From contig JAHHHB010000017.1 of the NCBI GenBank assembly GCA_019359545.1, forward strand, positions 1 to 64,000: a stretch of DNA of 64,000 nt, read 5' to 3'. Source of the stretch: Desmonostoc geniculatum HA4340-LM1 (lineage in GTDB: Bacteria; Cyanobacteriota; Cyanobacteriia; Cyanobacteriales; Nostocaceae). The position numbers and the translations under genes are program-made. Numbering within the stretch: the first letter of the stretch is position 1; each line of letters begins with the position of its first letter. This document shows, one piece after another, positions 8,842 through 17,823 of this stretch. Below the pieces are notes generated by a model. It ran no database searches. It was not told where the DNA came from and was given only the letters and a program-made list of their open reading frames with translations.

Positions 8842-9888
8842 CTACTCAAGTTGATACAACTTCATCACCTGACTCAGGGCTAATCTAGATTCAACGCCCA
8901 GTGTCAGGGGCGACGTATGACCACAGGATAGATGTTCGGCGGCGGCGCAGCCAATCATGGCGGCGTTGTCAGTACAAAATTTCAAAGGGGGAAATAGGAC
9001 GCGGAGGTTATGTTGAATGGCGGCGGCTTGGAGGTTTTTTCTCAGACCACTATTTGCTGCTACACCGCCGCCAACGGCAATTGTGTCTAGACCATAGTCT
9101 AGGGCACAGGCGATCGCTCTTTTGGTTAGCGATCGCGCTACAGTATCCTGAAAGCTAGCTGCTACATCTGCCACTGGCACTTGTTTAGCATCTTTCTCTA
9201 ACTGCTGTACTAAACGCAATACAGCCGTTTTTAATCCACTAAAACTCGCATCATAACGATGAAACCCGCCACCAGGTAAAGAAACTTTTCCTTCTGGTAG
9301 GACAAAGGCTTGGGGATTTCCCTGTTGTGCGAGTTTGTCTATCACTGGACCGCCGGGATAACCCAGCTTTAATAATCGCGCCACTTTATCAAAGGCTTCA
9401 CCCGCAGCATCATCACGAGTTTGTCCTAGCGTTTCGTAAATACCACAATCTTTAACATAAATCAAGCTTGTATGTCCGCCTGAAACCAGTAAGCTAAGAA
9501 AAGGGGGACTTAAACTTGGCTCACTCAAGTAAGTTGCGTAAATGTGACCTTCGAGATGATGAACTCCCAAAAAAGCTTTGTTGTGTACCATGGCCAGGGT
9601 TTTAGCGGCGGTTAATCCCACCAACAGCGCTCCTACGAGTCCAGGCGCACAAGTGGCGGCAATTCCATCAATTTCCCCCCAGTCTAGTTTGGCTTGCTCT
9701 AGAGCTTGAGCGATCGCTTGATTGATCGTTTCCAAGTGCTGGCGGGACGCCACTTCCGGTACCACCCCACCATATTGCTGATGGACTGGAATTTGCGAAG
9801 CGATGATGCTGCTGCAAACTTGACGATTCTTTACAATTGCGACGGCAGTTTCATCACAACTGGTTTCTATTGCTAAAACGGTTGTCAT
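8842..9888 (-). CDS. tsaD: tRNA N6-adenosine threonylcarbamoyltransferase
   Basis: TsaD (Gcp/YgjD/Kae1) transfers the threonylcarbamoyl group to A37 of ANN-decoding tRNAs, together with TsaB and TsaE. The 348-residue protein starts with [14 protein letters not shown], the ASKHA nucleotide-binding signature. It carries the metal-binding motif HLEGH (His111 and His115), LLVSGGHTS and the [13 protein letters not shown] block. Length is normal. It is convergent with the hydrolase gene and divergent from psaF, with about 160 bases between its start and the psaF start for both promoters. Confidence 0.97.
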   Translation of the reverse strand: MTTVLAIETSCDETAVAIVKNRQVCSSIIASQIPVHQQYGGVVPEVASRQHLETINQAIAQALEQAKLDWGEIDGIAATCAPGLVGALLVGLTAAKTLAMVHNKAFLGVHHLEGHIYATYLSEPSLSPPFLSLLVSGGHTSLIYVKDCGIYETLGQTRDDAAGEAFDKVARLLKLGYPGGPVIDKLAQQGNPQAFVLPEGKVSLPGGGFHRYDASFSGLKTAVLRLVQQLEKDAKQVPVADVAASFQDTVARSLTKRAIACALDYGLDTIAVGGGVAANSGLRKNLQAAAIQHNLRVLFPPLKFCTDNAAMIGCAAAEHLSCGHTSPLTLGVESRLALSQVMKLYQLE

Positions 9889-10048
9889 TGAGAGTATTTG
9901 GTTGAGAAGCTTTAACTTTTATTTACTTAAACTTTACTCGGTTCCCACCCAAGAGTATGATGACTTCCTAGTTATGCAAATAAAGACTGTACAAGCCGCT
10001 TCGTTTTGTACAAAGAACTTTTTGTTTTGTAATAAAAGGAAACACTCT

Positions 10049-10543
10049 ATGCGACGATTGTTTGCTTTGATTTTAGCGATTTGTCTTTGGTGCAACTTTG
10101 CCCCCCCAGCACAAGCTCTAGGGGCTAACTTGACTCCCTGCAAAGACAATCCCGCTTTTCAAGAGCTAGCAGCTAATGCCCGTAACACTACTGCCGACCC
10201 AGAATCTGGTAAAAAGCGATTTGAGCGTTATTCTCAAGCGCTGTGCGGTCCTGAGGGCTACCCTCACTTGATTGTTGATGGCCGTTTAGATCGTGCTGGT
10301 GATTTCTTGATCCCCAGTATTCTATTCCTATACATTACTGGTTGGATTGGCTGGGTAGGTCGTACCTATCTGCAAGCGATCAAAAAGGGTGATGACCCTG
10401 AACAAAAAGAAATCCAAATCGATCTTGCTTTGGCACTACCGATCATTGCCACAGGCTTTGCTTGGCCAGCAGCAGCAGTCCAAGAATTCCTCTCTGGTAA
10501 ATTAGCAGCCAAGGATTCAGAAATTCCCGTTTCCCCACGCTAA
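10049..10543 (+). CDS. psaF: Photosystem I reaction centre subunit III
   Basis: PsaF is a luminal/transmembrane PSI subunit near the plastocyanin/cytochrome c6 docking side. It is 164 residues from the ATG at 10049. A signal peptide of about 23 residues ([23 protein letters not shown]) is followed by the mature start [14 protein letters not shown], two cysteines ([16 protein letters not shown]) that can form a disulphide, and membrane helices around [19 protein letters not shown] and the Ala-rich C-terminal part. AAGGA lies 11 bases before this ATG. An upstream in-frame extension to 9902 is not part of the family and is rejected. Confidence 0.97.
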   Translation: MRRLFALILAICLWCNFAPPAQALGANLTPCKDNPAFQELAANARNTTADPESGKKRFERYSQALCGPEGYPHLIVDGRLDRAGDFLIPSILFLYITGWIGWVGRTYLQAIKKGDDPEQKEIQIDLALALPIIATGFAWPAAAVQEFLSGKLAAKDSEIPVSPR

Positions 10544-10581
10544 ACCGGTTTTACTAATTCATTTCTTTGGAGACTAAATTC

Positions 10582-10731
10582 ATGGCAGACAAAGGCGACA
10601 ACTCATCCTATTTGATTAAATTTATTTCCACAGCGCCAGTGGCGGCTACCCTATGGCTGACAATCACAGCAGGTATTTTGATTGAATTCAACCGCTTTTT
10701 CCCAGATCTACTTTTCCACCCACTGCCATAA
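10582..10731 (+). CDS. psaJ: Photosystem I reaction centre subunit IX
   Basis: A 49-residue protein ([19 protein letters not shown]... ending [10 protein letters not shown]) with one transmembrane helix (about residues 14-36). This is the full length and sequence type of PsaJ, which sits next to PsaF at the PSI periphery. It starts 38 bases after the psaF stop, with GGAGA about ten bases before the ATG, so psaF and psaJ are almost certainly one operon. Confidence 0.95.
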   Translation: MADKGDNSSYLIKFISTAPVAATLWLTITAGILIEFNRFFPDLLFHPLP

Positions 10732-10764
10732 GTAGAAAATGAGATTCTAGGACAATTCTCTAAA

Positions 10765-10800
10765 ATTGTTTAGTTAGTCTATTTAGCCTAACTAAACAAT
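10765..10800. terminator. 13-bp perfect inverted repeat after psaJ
   Basis: ATTGTTTAGTTAG (10765-10777) and CTAACTAAACAAT (10788-10800) are perfectly complementary with a 10-base loop, 33 bases after the psaJ stop. There is no T-run behind it, so it is more likely an mRNA 3'-end or processing hairpin than a classical terminator. Confidence 0.55.
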
Positions 10801-10834
10801 ATCATCACCTAAATAGGCAGTAAAAATAGTTTTT

Positions 10835-10879
10835 TGAAACTCGCGATTCTGTTTACACATCGCGGGTTTCACAGTTTTC
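10835..10879 (+). terminator. Likely intrinsic terminator of psaF-psaJ
   Basis: TGAAACTCGCGAT (10835-10847) pairs with ATCGCGGGTTTCA (10859-10871) over 13 bp with one G-U pair, followed by CAGTTTTC. It lies between psaJ and psaL and suggests that psaL, which begins about 110 bases further on, has its own promoter. Confidence 0.6.
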
Positions 10880-10989
10880 AAATGAGCTAAATTAATTTTT
10901 CTAAACTTCCTAAGAAAAAGACATCTTTAGCTACAATTATTATTAATATAAAAATGCCACCATTTTAATTGAGAGGCGAACATAAAAAT

Positions 10990-11511
10990 ATGGCGCAAGC
11001 AGTAGATGCATCAAAAAATAACCCCAGCGATCCAAGAAATCAGGAAGTTGTTTTTCCTGCATTTGGCGATCCACAGCTAGGTAACCTAGAAACCCCATTT
11101 AATTCTTCTCGCTTGATCGCGGAGTTCATTAGGAATTTACCTGCTTATCGTCCAGGTTTAACTCCTTCCAGACGGGGATTAGAAGTTGGTATGGCTCATG
11201 GTTACTGGCTGTTTGGGCCTTTTGCCAAATTTGGTCCACTGCGGGACACAGCTAATGCTAACTTAGCTGGATTACTAGGAGCGATCGGTTTAGTTGTTCT
11301 TCTGACCGGCGCCCTATCCCTGTATTCCAATAGTAATCCTCCCAAAGCCCTTGCTAGTGTTACCGTACCCAATCCTCCGGCAGATGCTTTTAACTCTAAA
11401 GAAAGCTGGAATAACTTTGCCAGTTCTTTCTTAATTGGTGGTATTGGTGGTGCTGTAGTTGCTTACTTTTTGATTGGGAATTTGGAACTAATTCAAGGTT
11501 TATTTGGTTAA
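10990..11511 (+). CDS. psaL: Photosystem I reaction centre subunit XI
   Basis: PsaL is the subunit that holds PSI monomers together in trimers or tetramers. The protein is 173 residues from the ATG at 10990 (MAQAVDASKNNPSDPR). It shows the N-terminal stromal segment, the conserved NLPAYRPGLTPSRRGLEVGMAHGYWLFGPF block and transmembrane helices near LAGLLGAIGLVVLLTGALSLY and FLIGGIGGAVVAYFLIGNL. GAGAGGCGAA precedes the ATG. An in-frame TTG at 10969 is a less likely start. No psaI gene follows. The psaF-psaJ-psaL order is the arrangement described for tetramer-forming heterocystous strains. Confidence 0.96.
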   Translation: MAQAVDASKNNPSDPRNQEVVFPAFGDPQLGNLETPFNSSRLIAEFIRNLPAYRPGLTPSRRGLEVGMAHGYWLFGPFAKFGPLRDTANANLAGLLGAIGLVVLLTGALSLYSNSNPPKALASVTVPNPPADAFNSKESWNNFASSFLIGGIGGAVVAYFLIGNLELIQGLFG

Positions 11512-11512
11512 T

Positions 11513-11683
11513 TTAGAAGTTAGGAGTTAGGAGTTACCAGTTAGGAGTTAAGAGTTAAGAGTTAAAATTTCTAATTCCTAATATGGATCGGAGTACAGTA
11601 AGTCCCGAATCCACCCCGTAGGAATTAGGAGTTGAAATTCATAACTTCTAACTCTTAACTCTTAACTCCTAACTCCTAACTTA
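11513..11683. repeat. Inverted pair of TTAGGAGT-type repeats between psaL and gmk
   Basis: The left arm (11513-11566) has repeated TTAGGAGT/TAAGAGT units. The right arm (11625-11683) has the complement, ACTCCTAACTCCTAACTT. Together they form a long imperfect hairpin with about 60 bases in the loop. It sits between two convergent stop codons and can serve as a terminator for both transcripts. Confidence 0.75.
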
Positions 11684-12280
11684 TTTAAACAAAGCCGCTT
11701 CAATGTCATTTAAAGCAGTTTGAAAATCGTCATTAACGATTTGAATATCAAATTCATCTGCGGCCTTAATTTCTTCTTGGGCGCGGTGTAGACGACGAGC
11801 GATCGCATCTTCAGAATCTTGAGCGCGAGAGCGTATCCGTCTCTCCAATTCCTCGAAAGAAGGCGGTAAAATAAAAATGCTCAAAGCACTGGGGAAAGAA
11901 GCACGAATTTGTCTTGCTCCTTCTAACTCAATTTCTAGCACTACCAGCTTACCGGAATTAATTTGGTTAAGTACAGCTTCACGGGGAGTGCCGTAATAGT
12001 TACCAGCAAATTCTGCCCATTCTAAAAATTCACCTTCAGGAATTAATTGTTCAAACTTACTCCGGCTAATAAAGTAATAATTTTTGCCATCAATTTCCCC
12101 TGGACGGGGAGAACGAGTCGTCACGGACACCGAATAATACAGTTGGGGATGACGTTGGAGGAGCGATCGCATTAAAGTGCCTTTACCGACCCCACTGGGG
12201 CCAGTTAAAACAATCAACCTGCCTGGATTTGGAGATTCTTTGGTAGTAGCGCTACTCTGGATGGGTAAAACTTGCATCAT
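11681..12280 (-). CDS. gmk: Guanylate kinase
   Basis: Guanylate kinase phosphorylates GMP and dGMP to the diphosphates. The 199-residue protein has the P-loop [13 protein letters not shown] (residues 25-37), the GMP-binding segment [19 protein letters not shown], and the lid region [17 protein letters not shown]. Its length is typical of bacterial Gmk plus about 18 N-terminal residues. The gene follows remA on the same strand at about 170 bases, an arrangement also seen in many Gram-positive bacteria. Confidence 0.96.
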   Translation of the reverse strand: MMQVLPIQSSATTKESPNPGRLIVLTGPSGVGKGTLMRSLLQRHPQLYYSVSVTTRSPRPGEIDGKNYYFISRSKFEQLIPEGEFLEWAEFAGNYYGTPREAVLNQINSGKLVVLEIELEGARQIRASFPSALSIFILPPSFEELERRIRSRAQDSEDAIARRLHRAQEEIKAADEFDIQIVNDDFQTALNDIEAALFK

Positions 12281-12448
12281 CCGTTTAACCTGTGAATTAA
12301 TAAATAGATATTATTCATTAGTCTTGTGTTCGTGGCCAAGCCCACCATTGACTACAGAATTTGTAGCGCAGGTGACAAAAAATTGGTCTAATTCACATGG
12401 TACTGCCGATAGACTGCAAATAGAGTGGGGTTTTTAACCCACTGCTGT

Positions 12449-12715
12449 TCAATTATCTACAGTTTGGTGATCGCGAGAAATCACAAAGCGATTCGCTACC
12501 GTTTCCGGCTGAATCGCTGACAGAATTACGTGGCTGGAATCGGTGATAATTACAGCCCTAGTCCGACGACCGTAAGTTGCATCAATCAGTTGACCTCTGT
12601 CCCGTGCATCGGTAATAATCCGTTTAATCGGGGCAGACTCTGGACTGACAATAGCAACTACTCGGTTGGCAGACACAATGTTACCAAAGCCGATGTTGAT
12701 TAACTGAATATCCAT
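12449..12715 (-). CDS. remA: RemA-like protein (DUF370 family)
   Basis: The 88-residue protein is a full-length DUF370/RemA homologue ([27 protein letters not shown]...). RemA in Bacillus is a DNA-binding regulator of matrix and osmoprotection genes that forms ring-like oligomers. The cyanobacterial role is not established. Recognisable blocks are the N-terminal 'NIGFGN.V...R.VAI.SP.SAPIKR' and '[32 protein letters not shown]'. It lies just upstream of gmk on the same strand, which supports orthology to the bacterial remA-gmk pair. Confidence 0.88.
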   Translation of the reverse strand: MDIQLINIGFGNIVSANRVVAIVSPESAPIKRIITDARDRGQLIDATYGRRTRAVIITDSSHVILSAIQPETVANRFVISRDHQTVDN

Positions 12716-12991
12716 AAAAAAACTGAGGCCAAACGCGGTTTGAGAAGCTTGTAATAAACTTATTTACATGTTATCGCCAATAAACGGGAGTTACAACGCT
12801 TAAATTCACGCCAGCCTTCGTTTTTAAAATAATGTCTGCTTTTTTTAGCTGTTTATCAACTAAATTTCCTAAAAATCTACCCAAAGGCATAGGGAAAATC
12901 ATACTGATAATATTAGTTATTTAGATGATATACATTTGTTTTTTTGAAACAAGTATCTAGATCGCTCTATCTACCCTTGTAAGTAATTTAT

Positions 12992-14023
12992 TTGCCAATA
13001 GATACGTTGTCTTGGTTAACTGACTTTTTCTTACCAGAGGTTGTTAAAAGACTGAATGAAACTGATGTTAGGCGTAGACTTGGTATATACGCTGGAGAGA
13101 AAATTCCAGAAAATGAGAGAAACCTTACTGATGTACGCAATCGCGTGAGTGTAATCATCGAATATGAATTAGCACGTTTAGCAACTCGCATTCTTGAAGA
13201 TCACAAGATTGAAGATATTTTCTGGAGTTACGTTGTGGCTAACCGTTTCCCTGATTTAGAAGTTCGCACATCTTCAGGCTCTCGCGGTCTTCGGGTTGAG
13301 GTTAAATGCCTTCAAACCATTGCTGAAGAAAAGTCTGCTAATTTTGATACTTTAAGGAAAGACATTCATCCTCTAACCGACTTTGTTATTGTTTTTGCTT
13401 GGGACTGGAGGTATGACCCTGAAAATGTCACCTGGGATCGAGCACCCTTCATTCATCATGCGTATGCTTTCCATGCATCTTCACTTGCTTTACTGCGCGA
13501 CTGGTACTGGCTAAATTGCCCCCCTAAGGATTTGGGTAATGGATTGCAAGGTTTTGATCTTAGATATGCTGTCAACTGCAAAGAGGGGAAATATAACGAA
13601 GAGGAGGGCAATTATGGTAAGCTTCTACGGATATGGCAAGACGGCTTCCAATATGAACCACCTGAGTCCGATCTCGTTCACCGCACTATTGCAGACTATC
13701 TTGCCTTTAAGAATGGAGTGATCAAAGCAGGTCTAGATACTTTGGCTCATTTATTTTTGCCTGAGCTTTCTGGAAATGCTGAGGTTTTTGCCGTGCTCTA
13801 CGAGAATGAGCAAGTTGGTTGGCAGTCAGGTGAAGTTTGCTTCTTATCAAGCTCTGCTGTTTCAACACAGAAAAAACAAAATTTAGTTCTCAGCCAGCTA
13901 ACAGTCAGCAAAGTTTACTTACTTACAGATAAATATGCTTGGAGAGAATTTGAGTATAAAAAAGGAAAATTGACATTGAAGCGAACAGGGAAAAAACCAA
14001 AACGGCTTATCCAAGCGAATTAA
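12992..14023 (+). CDS. Orphan PD-(D/E)XK nuclease-like protein
   Basis: I do not recognise this 343-residue protein as a named family. Residues 50-110 look like a restriction-endonuclease fold: a helix with Glu (VIIEYELARLATRIL), then NRFPDLEVRTSSGSRGLRVEVK. That gives an acidic residue at 88-90 and an E-x-K at 103-105, the classical PD-(D/E)XK spacing. The C-terminal third is basic (ending KRTGKKPKRLIQ). No methyltransferase or other restriction partner is adjacent. An in-frame stop lies at 12980-12982 and the first usable codon is TTG at 12992, with no ATG in the first hundred codons, so translation starts at TTG or the 5' end is eroded. Horizontal acquisition is plausible. Confidence 0.6.
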   Translation: MPIDTLSWLTDFFLPEVVKRLNETDVRRRLGIYAGEKIPENERNLTDVRNRVSVIIEYELARLATRILEDHKIEDIFWSYVVANRFPDLEVRTSSGSRGLRVEVKCLQTIAEEKSANFDTLRKDIHPLTDFVIVFAWDWRYDPENVTWDRAPFIHHAYAFHASSLALLRDWYWLNCPPKDLGNGLQGFDLRYAVNCKEGKYNEEEGNYGKLLRIWQDGFQYEPPESDLVHRTIADYLAFKNGVIKAGLDTLAHLFLPELSGNAEVFAVLYENEQVGWQSGEVCFLSSSAVSTQKKQNLVLSQLTVSKVYLLTDKYAWREFEYKKGKLTLKRTGKKPKRLIQAN

Positions 14024-14035
14024 ACTCAATAGGAT

Positions 14036-14068
14036 CTGAATCTGTAGAGTCAAGCTCAGCAGATTCAG
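14036..14068. terminator. 9-bp hairpin between convergent genes
   Basis: CTGAATCTG (14036-14044) and CAGATTCAG (14060-14068) form a perfect stem with a 15-base loop, between the nuclease-like gene (plus) and the transglutaminase-like gene (minus). No long T-run follows on either strand, so termination strength is uncertain. Confidence 0.45.
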
Positions 14069-14126
14069 GTTCAGCCGGGTCAAGAAAGAGATAACATGAA
14101 AACTTTGCCTTTTGCTGAGATTTAAA

Positions 14127-16421
14127 TTATTTAGCAGTCTTTTTCAAACCTTGCCAGCTTTCTCGCAGCCGTTTCAAATTAGGCGGATGTCCACCATAAC
14201 GCCAGCTAACATAGGCTTGACAAATTTCATCTATTACCTCAGCAGTTGCTAGGGCATGATGCTGGTATGAAACTTTGGCATACTCTAGGGGTGTTTGTGC
14301 TGGATGCTTACCCAAACCTTTTTGCGCTGTCCATTGCAGCATTTGTTGATAAAGGCTTTCCATAGCTGGCAATTTCTTCAACCATCGGCGATTGCGCCAT
14401 TCGCGCCACTGTCCCCAACCTAGCCAACCAAAGAAAGCTATGGTAGTACCCAAGATTAAGCCAGTCAATACACCAAACCAACCTTGAGTAAATAAAGCCA
14501 AAAACCAAGCGATCGCTCTACCGATCCAGTTAAATATTGTCCCAAATACATTATTCAATAAACCCGTCACCGGAGAAGGTAACCATCCAGCAACCCACTG
14601 CCAAAATTGCCGCAGCACGCTAAAAGTTTCAGTATCTTCAATCGACGGGGGTATCAATGGATGATTGGGAATTGGATCGAAGGCAAACCAGCCAAATTTA
14701 GGGAAATACACTTCCGTCATCACGTAAGCATCTGTATTACGGACAACATACATCCCCGTGAATGGATTAAACTCTCCCGGACTAAACCCCGCCACCAACC
14801 GCGCTGGGATACCAATGGAACGCAGCATCACCGTGAGAACCGTGGAAAAATGGTCTGGATAGCCTCCTTTATATTTGAATAAAAAAGCTTCTACCAAGTC
14901 TTCTTTTTCATCCAAATAAGGTAGTTCTAAGGGATTTTGCGGAATAGAGTAGTATTGCTTTAGGTATTGAGCTAAGTAAAGAGCCTTTTCATAAGCTGAA
15001 TCTAGGTTTTTGGAAGACTTTGCTACCCGGTTTTGATTGTACTTGGCGAGGATTTCTTCGGTGCGTTGCCGGACTTTTTCGGCAATTTCGGGCGGGATTT
15101 GGAGATAATGCTTTTTAATATCTTGGGGATATTTAGTAGAAGTTTGACCTAACAAAGTCCGATCGCGGTATGGTACCTCGGAAACTACTGTATAAGTCAC
15201 GCCTTCTGATAATTCCACAGGCGATCGCAACCCATCTTCTTTATCAACTGCGATCATTGGTGTGGGAAAGTAAATCTCCTTGGGATTAGCCATCGCTGGA
15301 ATTAAATTCGGCAAATCCGACACCACTGTATAAGTTTGTACTACCTCTTGGGTTTTACCAGTAATTAGAGGTGGGGGAATAAAAATTTGGTAAGACCAAG
15401 GCGATCGCCTGATGGTGGTAACATCTTCTTTACGAGAAACTTCCCATCCTTTACCTGTATAACGGTCAAATCCCAAAACTCGCCAAAAACCCTCAGCTTG
15501 CGATCGCACTCGCATCACAACCTTGGGTTTCATCTCACCCCGCAGGTTTTGGTTAATTTCGCTATTGAAACCGTAGTAAAAATTATTATCTACTTTTCCT
15601 GGTTGCCCAGTTTTATTCTGTCCAGTACCATCACCTTGATTATTACCATTCCCTTCGCGGACATAACCGCGATTGATAATGCCACGTCCTGTAAAATTGC
15701 CTTTGATATCAATTGGAGGACTTACAGGAAAAGTACGTAATTGGTAGCCAGGTAACCTGGGTAAAACAGCAAAAATTGCCAGTCCCAGACCGACAATTAC
15801 AAAAAAATTAACAATTAAAAATTTAAAATTTAAACTTGAGAATTTCTCCTTTGGGGTGTTTTCTTTTTGTGTTTTTAATGGCTGCAAACCCAAGCGTGAG
15901 CGATAATCTAATATTAACGTTGGGAGAGCGATCGCTAAAAATAACAGCAACACAGGTGCAAATGCTAAAGTCTGACTCAGCGTTGCCGCCACACCCAATA
16001 AAATCAATCCGATAACAATCGAATAACCCAAATTTTTGCGGCGGGGTGTATCAAAGCTGTGCAACACCTGTAGTTGAATTAATAACTCTGCCAAACCCAA
16101 CCGCGTATCATTCAACTCTGTCACCAAGCGCCCAAAGAAAGCACCCAGCGCTATTAACATGCCGATAGCGATGCAGAACTTAATTGCGATATTGCGATCG
16201 CCACGACGATAGTAACTCCAAATCGCACCCACTACACTCAGGGGTAACGCCCAAATACTGAATGAAGTTTCAGCGGCGATATCTGTCGCCACAATTCCCA
16301 AAATAACCAACGCTAGCACCAGCACCCGTAAGGAAATTGAATTTTCCACTTCTGTCAAAGGCGAACCCTGTGTATTTTGCTGCCTGAAATTATTTACAGG
16401 GAGACGCCAAAACCGATTCAT
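14127..16421 (-). CDS. DUF3488/TgpA-type membrane protein with transglutaminase-like domain
   Basis: Large protein (764 residues from the ATG at 16421) with an N-terminal membrane part of about six helices (residues 30-230). A periplasmic transglutaminase-like core follows (about 470-600), then a further helix (about 660-690) and a C-terminal DUF4129-like tail. The core is recognisable from GGYPDHFSTVLTVMLRSIGIPARLVAGFSPGEF and EVYFPKFGWFAFDP. The residue expected to be the catalytic Cys is Pro, and the catalytic His position is Tyr (TDAYVMTEVY); only the Asp in FDP is kept. A TTG at 16439 is a possible alternative start. It lies about 400 bases downstream of patU and is probably a separate unit. 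Confidence 0.85.
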   Translation of the reverse strand: MNRFWRLPVNNFRQQNTQGSPLTEVENSISLRVLVLALVILGIVATDIAAETSFSIWALPLSVVGAIWSYYRRGDRNIAIKFCIAIGMLIALGAFFGRLVTELNDTRLGLAELLIQLQVLHSFDTPRRKNLGYSIVIGLILLGVAATLSQTLAFAPVLLLFLAIALPTLILDYRSRLGLQPLKTQKENTPKEKFSSLNFKFLIVNFFVIVGLGLAIFAVLPRLPGYQLRTFPVSPPIDIKGNFTGRGIINRGYVREGNGNNQGDGTGQNKTGQPGKVDNNFYYGFNSEINQNLRGEMKPKVVMRVRSQAEGFWRVLGFDRYTGKGWEVSRKEDVTTIRRSPWSYQIFIPPPLITGKTQEVVQTYTVVSDLPNLIPAMANPKEIYFPTPMIAVDKEDGLRSPVELSEGVTYTVVSEVPYRDRTLLGQTSTKYPQDIKKHYLQIPPEIAEKVRQRTEEILAKYNQNRVAKSSKNLDSAYEKALYLAQYLKQYYSIPQNPLELPYLDEKEDLVEAFLFKYKGGYPDHFSTVLTVMLRSIGIPARLVAGFSPGEFNPFTGMYVVRNTDAYVMTEVYFPKFGWFAFDPIPNHPLIPPSIEDTETFSVLRQFWQWVAGWLPSPVTGLLNNVFGTIFNWIGRAIAWFLALFTQGWFGVLTGLILGTTIAFFGWLGWGQWREWRNRRWLKKLPAMESLYQQMLQWTAQKGLGKHPAQTPLEYAKVSYQHHALATAEVIDEICQAYVSWRYGGHPPNLKRLRESWQGLKKTAK

Positions 16422-16842
16422 CCTGGATAAGTTAAACAAGGTGTAGCTCCCACGGAAACAATACTAACGACGGAACTCACCGCCCTACTTCTAAGTATTC
16501 CCGTCGGAGGAAGTTTTCTTATCCTGTTTTTTAAGTGTCTATAAGTGGAAAATTGATAGCGATGAAAATTCTAGATCGCAAAGACGCGATGAATCGCCGT
16601 CAAGACGAAGGACTGGTTATTGTAGAGACGGCGATTTATCGCGTCTCTTGCCTTAACCGAACAGTATTGGTTACGGGTTGAGTTTACACATGCCTAAGAT
16701 TTGGCAACCTACATTAAGTAAGCACCCTGTTTTTAGTAGTCTTGAAAGAGAAACAAAGCCCCAAAGCAACAGCTAGGGGAAAAGTTATCTTAAATATATA
16801 TCGGCATTCATTGACGAAGTGTGCTAGCGGTAGTAATTTAGA
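16422..16842. other. Intergenic region with a GAGACG-type palindromic repeat
   Basis: About 420 bases between patU and the transglutaminase-like gene. At 16578-16650 there are two copies of an imperfect 'GACGCGAT(A/G)AATCGCCGTC' unit, one in GTAGAGACGGCGATTTATCGCGTCTC. It is a relative of the palindromes at 52325 and 61361. No gene was found. The promoter for the minus-strand gene at 16421 should lie near 16440-16520. Confidence 0.45.
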
Positions 16843-17823
16843 CTACATTGTGGGATTAATCACAAACAACAAAGGTTGCTCATCTATTTCTGGAAACTCA
16901 ACTTCCAGAGTATAAATTGGATTAAGTTGCTCGCAGCCTAAATCTACACTCAGGTATCCGGAACTCGAAGATGTTGTCATTGCTAAAGTGCCACTTCCTC
17001 GCAATGTCAAAGTTCCTTTAACGGGTAAATCAGCTTGAACAAGTAACTTCGTAAGTTTACCTAGAGATTGGTACTCTACTCTAATGTTTAAAGTACCGAC
17101 ACTGGTTAACCATTGTCTTTCTACCACTGGACTAGCCGCTGAAAGTGGTAGAGTCAGATTTTCCAGCAATTGTTTAGCCGCCAGCAATGACAAAGCCATC
17201 TGTTGCCGGGGTTGTAAATCTGAATAATCGTTCTGAATATCGGGCATTTTGTCCAGAGTATTCACAGAACGATAGGTGCTTCTTAGCACCAGTCCAGCTA
17301 TGTCATTTAGTGCCTGAGATTCGTTGGGGAAAAAGTTCTCCACCACTTGAACTAATTTTGCCCCCAGTGGCACTGAAGATGTAACCAACGCCTGACACTG
17401 TTCTAGCAATTGCCGGAAAACTCTTTCTGGCAGGGGAATCGGCAGATTCAGCTTTGACTGCTGTGCCATCCATCCCCAGGTAGGAACGAGTGTCATTGAT
17501 GGCTCATCAACAAAGTCGGGATAGTCGGTTAATTGTGTTTCCCAAGGAAACAACGGTGGCTGATCTTGGATTTGGATTTGTAACCGACGCTTAAGGATGG
17601 CTTGGAAACGATCTTGCACAGTAGGAATTTCTCCCAGTTGAAGGGTCTGGGGCGTTCCTCTCAATTTTGGCTCACTGTTTTTTGAACCAGTGGCTTCCTT
17701 GAAGAGGTTTTTTACCCCGTCATTTTCCTCACATTCTAACGAGGGATACTCATCGTTTTTGACATTGCCTGTCAATAACCAATAGAGACACTCGTTTTGT
17801 AAGGATTCTGAGTCACTATTCAT
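16843..17823 (-). CDS. patU: Heterocyst pattern formation protein PatU (DUF1822-like)
   Basis: The gene follows hetZ with an 8-nt overlap. The hetZ stop TAG lies inside ATGAATAG, so the ATG at 17823 is coupled to hetZ translation. The 326-residue protein has no signal peptide or membrane helix. The middle part contains LVPTWGWMAQQSKLNLPIP and the C-terminal half is beta-rich (RGSGTLAMTTSS, YTLEVEFPEIDEQPLLFVINP). In Anabaena PCC 7120 the equivalent position holds two genes, patU5 and patU3, which affect heterocyst pattern. In Nostoc punctiforme patU is single. Assignment rests mainly on the hetZ context and size, and no biochemical activity is known. Confidence 0.72.
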   Translation of the reverse strand: MNSDSESLQNECLYWLLTGNVKNDEYPSLECEENDGVKNLFKEATGSKNSEPKLRGTPQTLQLGEIPTVQDRFQAILKRRLQIQIQDQPPLFPWETQLTDYPDFVDEPSMTLVPTWGWMAQQSKLNLPIPLPERVFRQLLEQCQALVTSSVPLGAKLVQVVENFFPNESQALNDIAGLVLRSTYRSVNTLDKMPDIQNDYSDLQPRQQMALSLLAAKQLLENLTLPLSAASPVVERQWLTSVGTLNIRVEYQSLGKLTKLLVQADLPVKGTLTLRGSGTLAMTTSSSSGYLSVDLGCEQLNPIYTLEVEFPEIDEQPLLFVINPTM

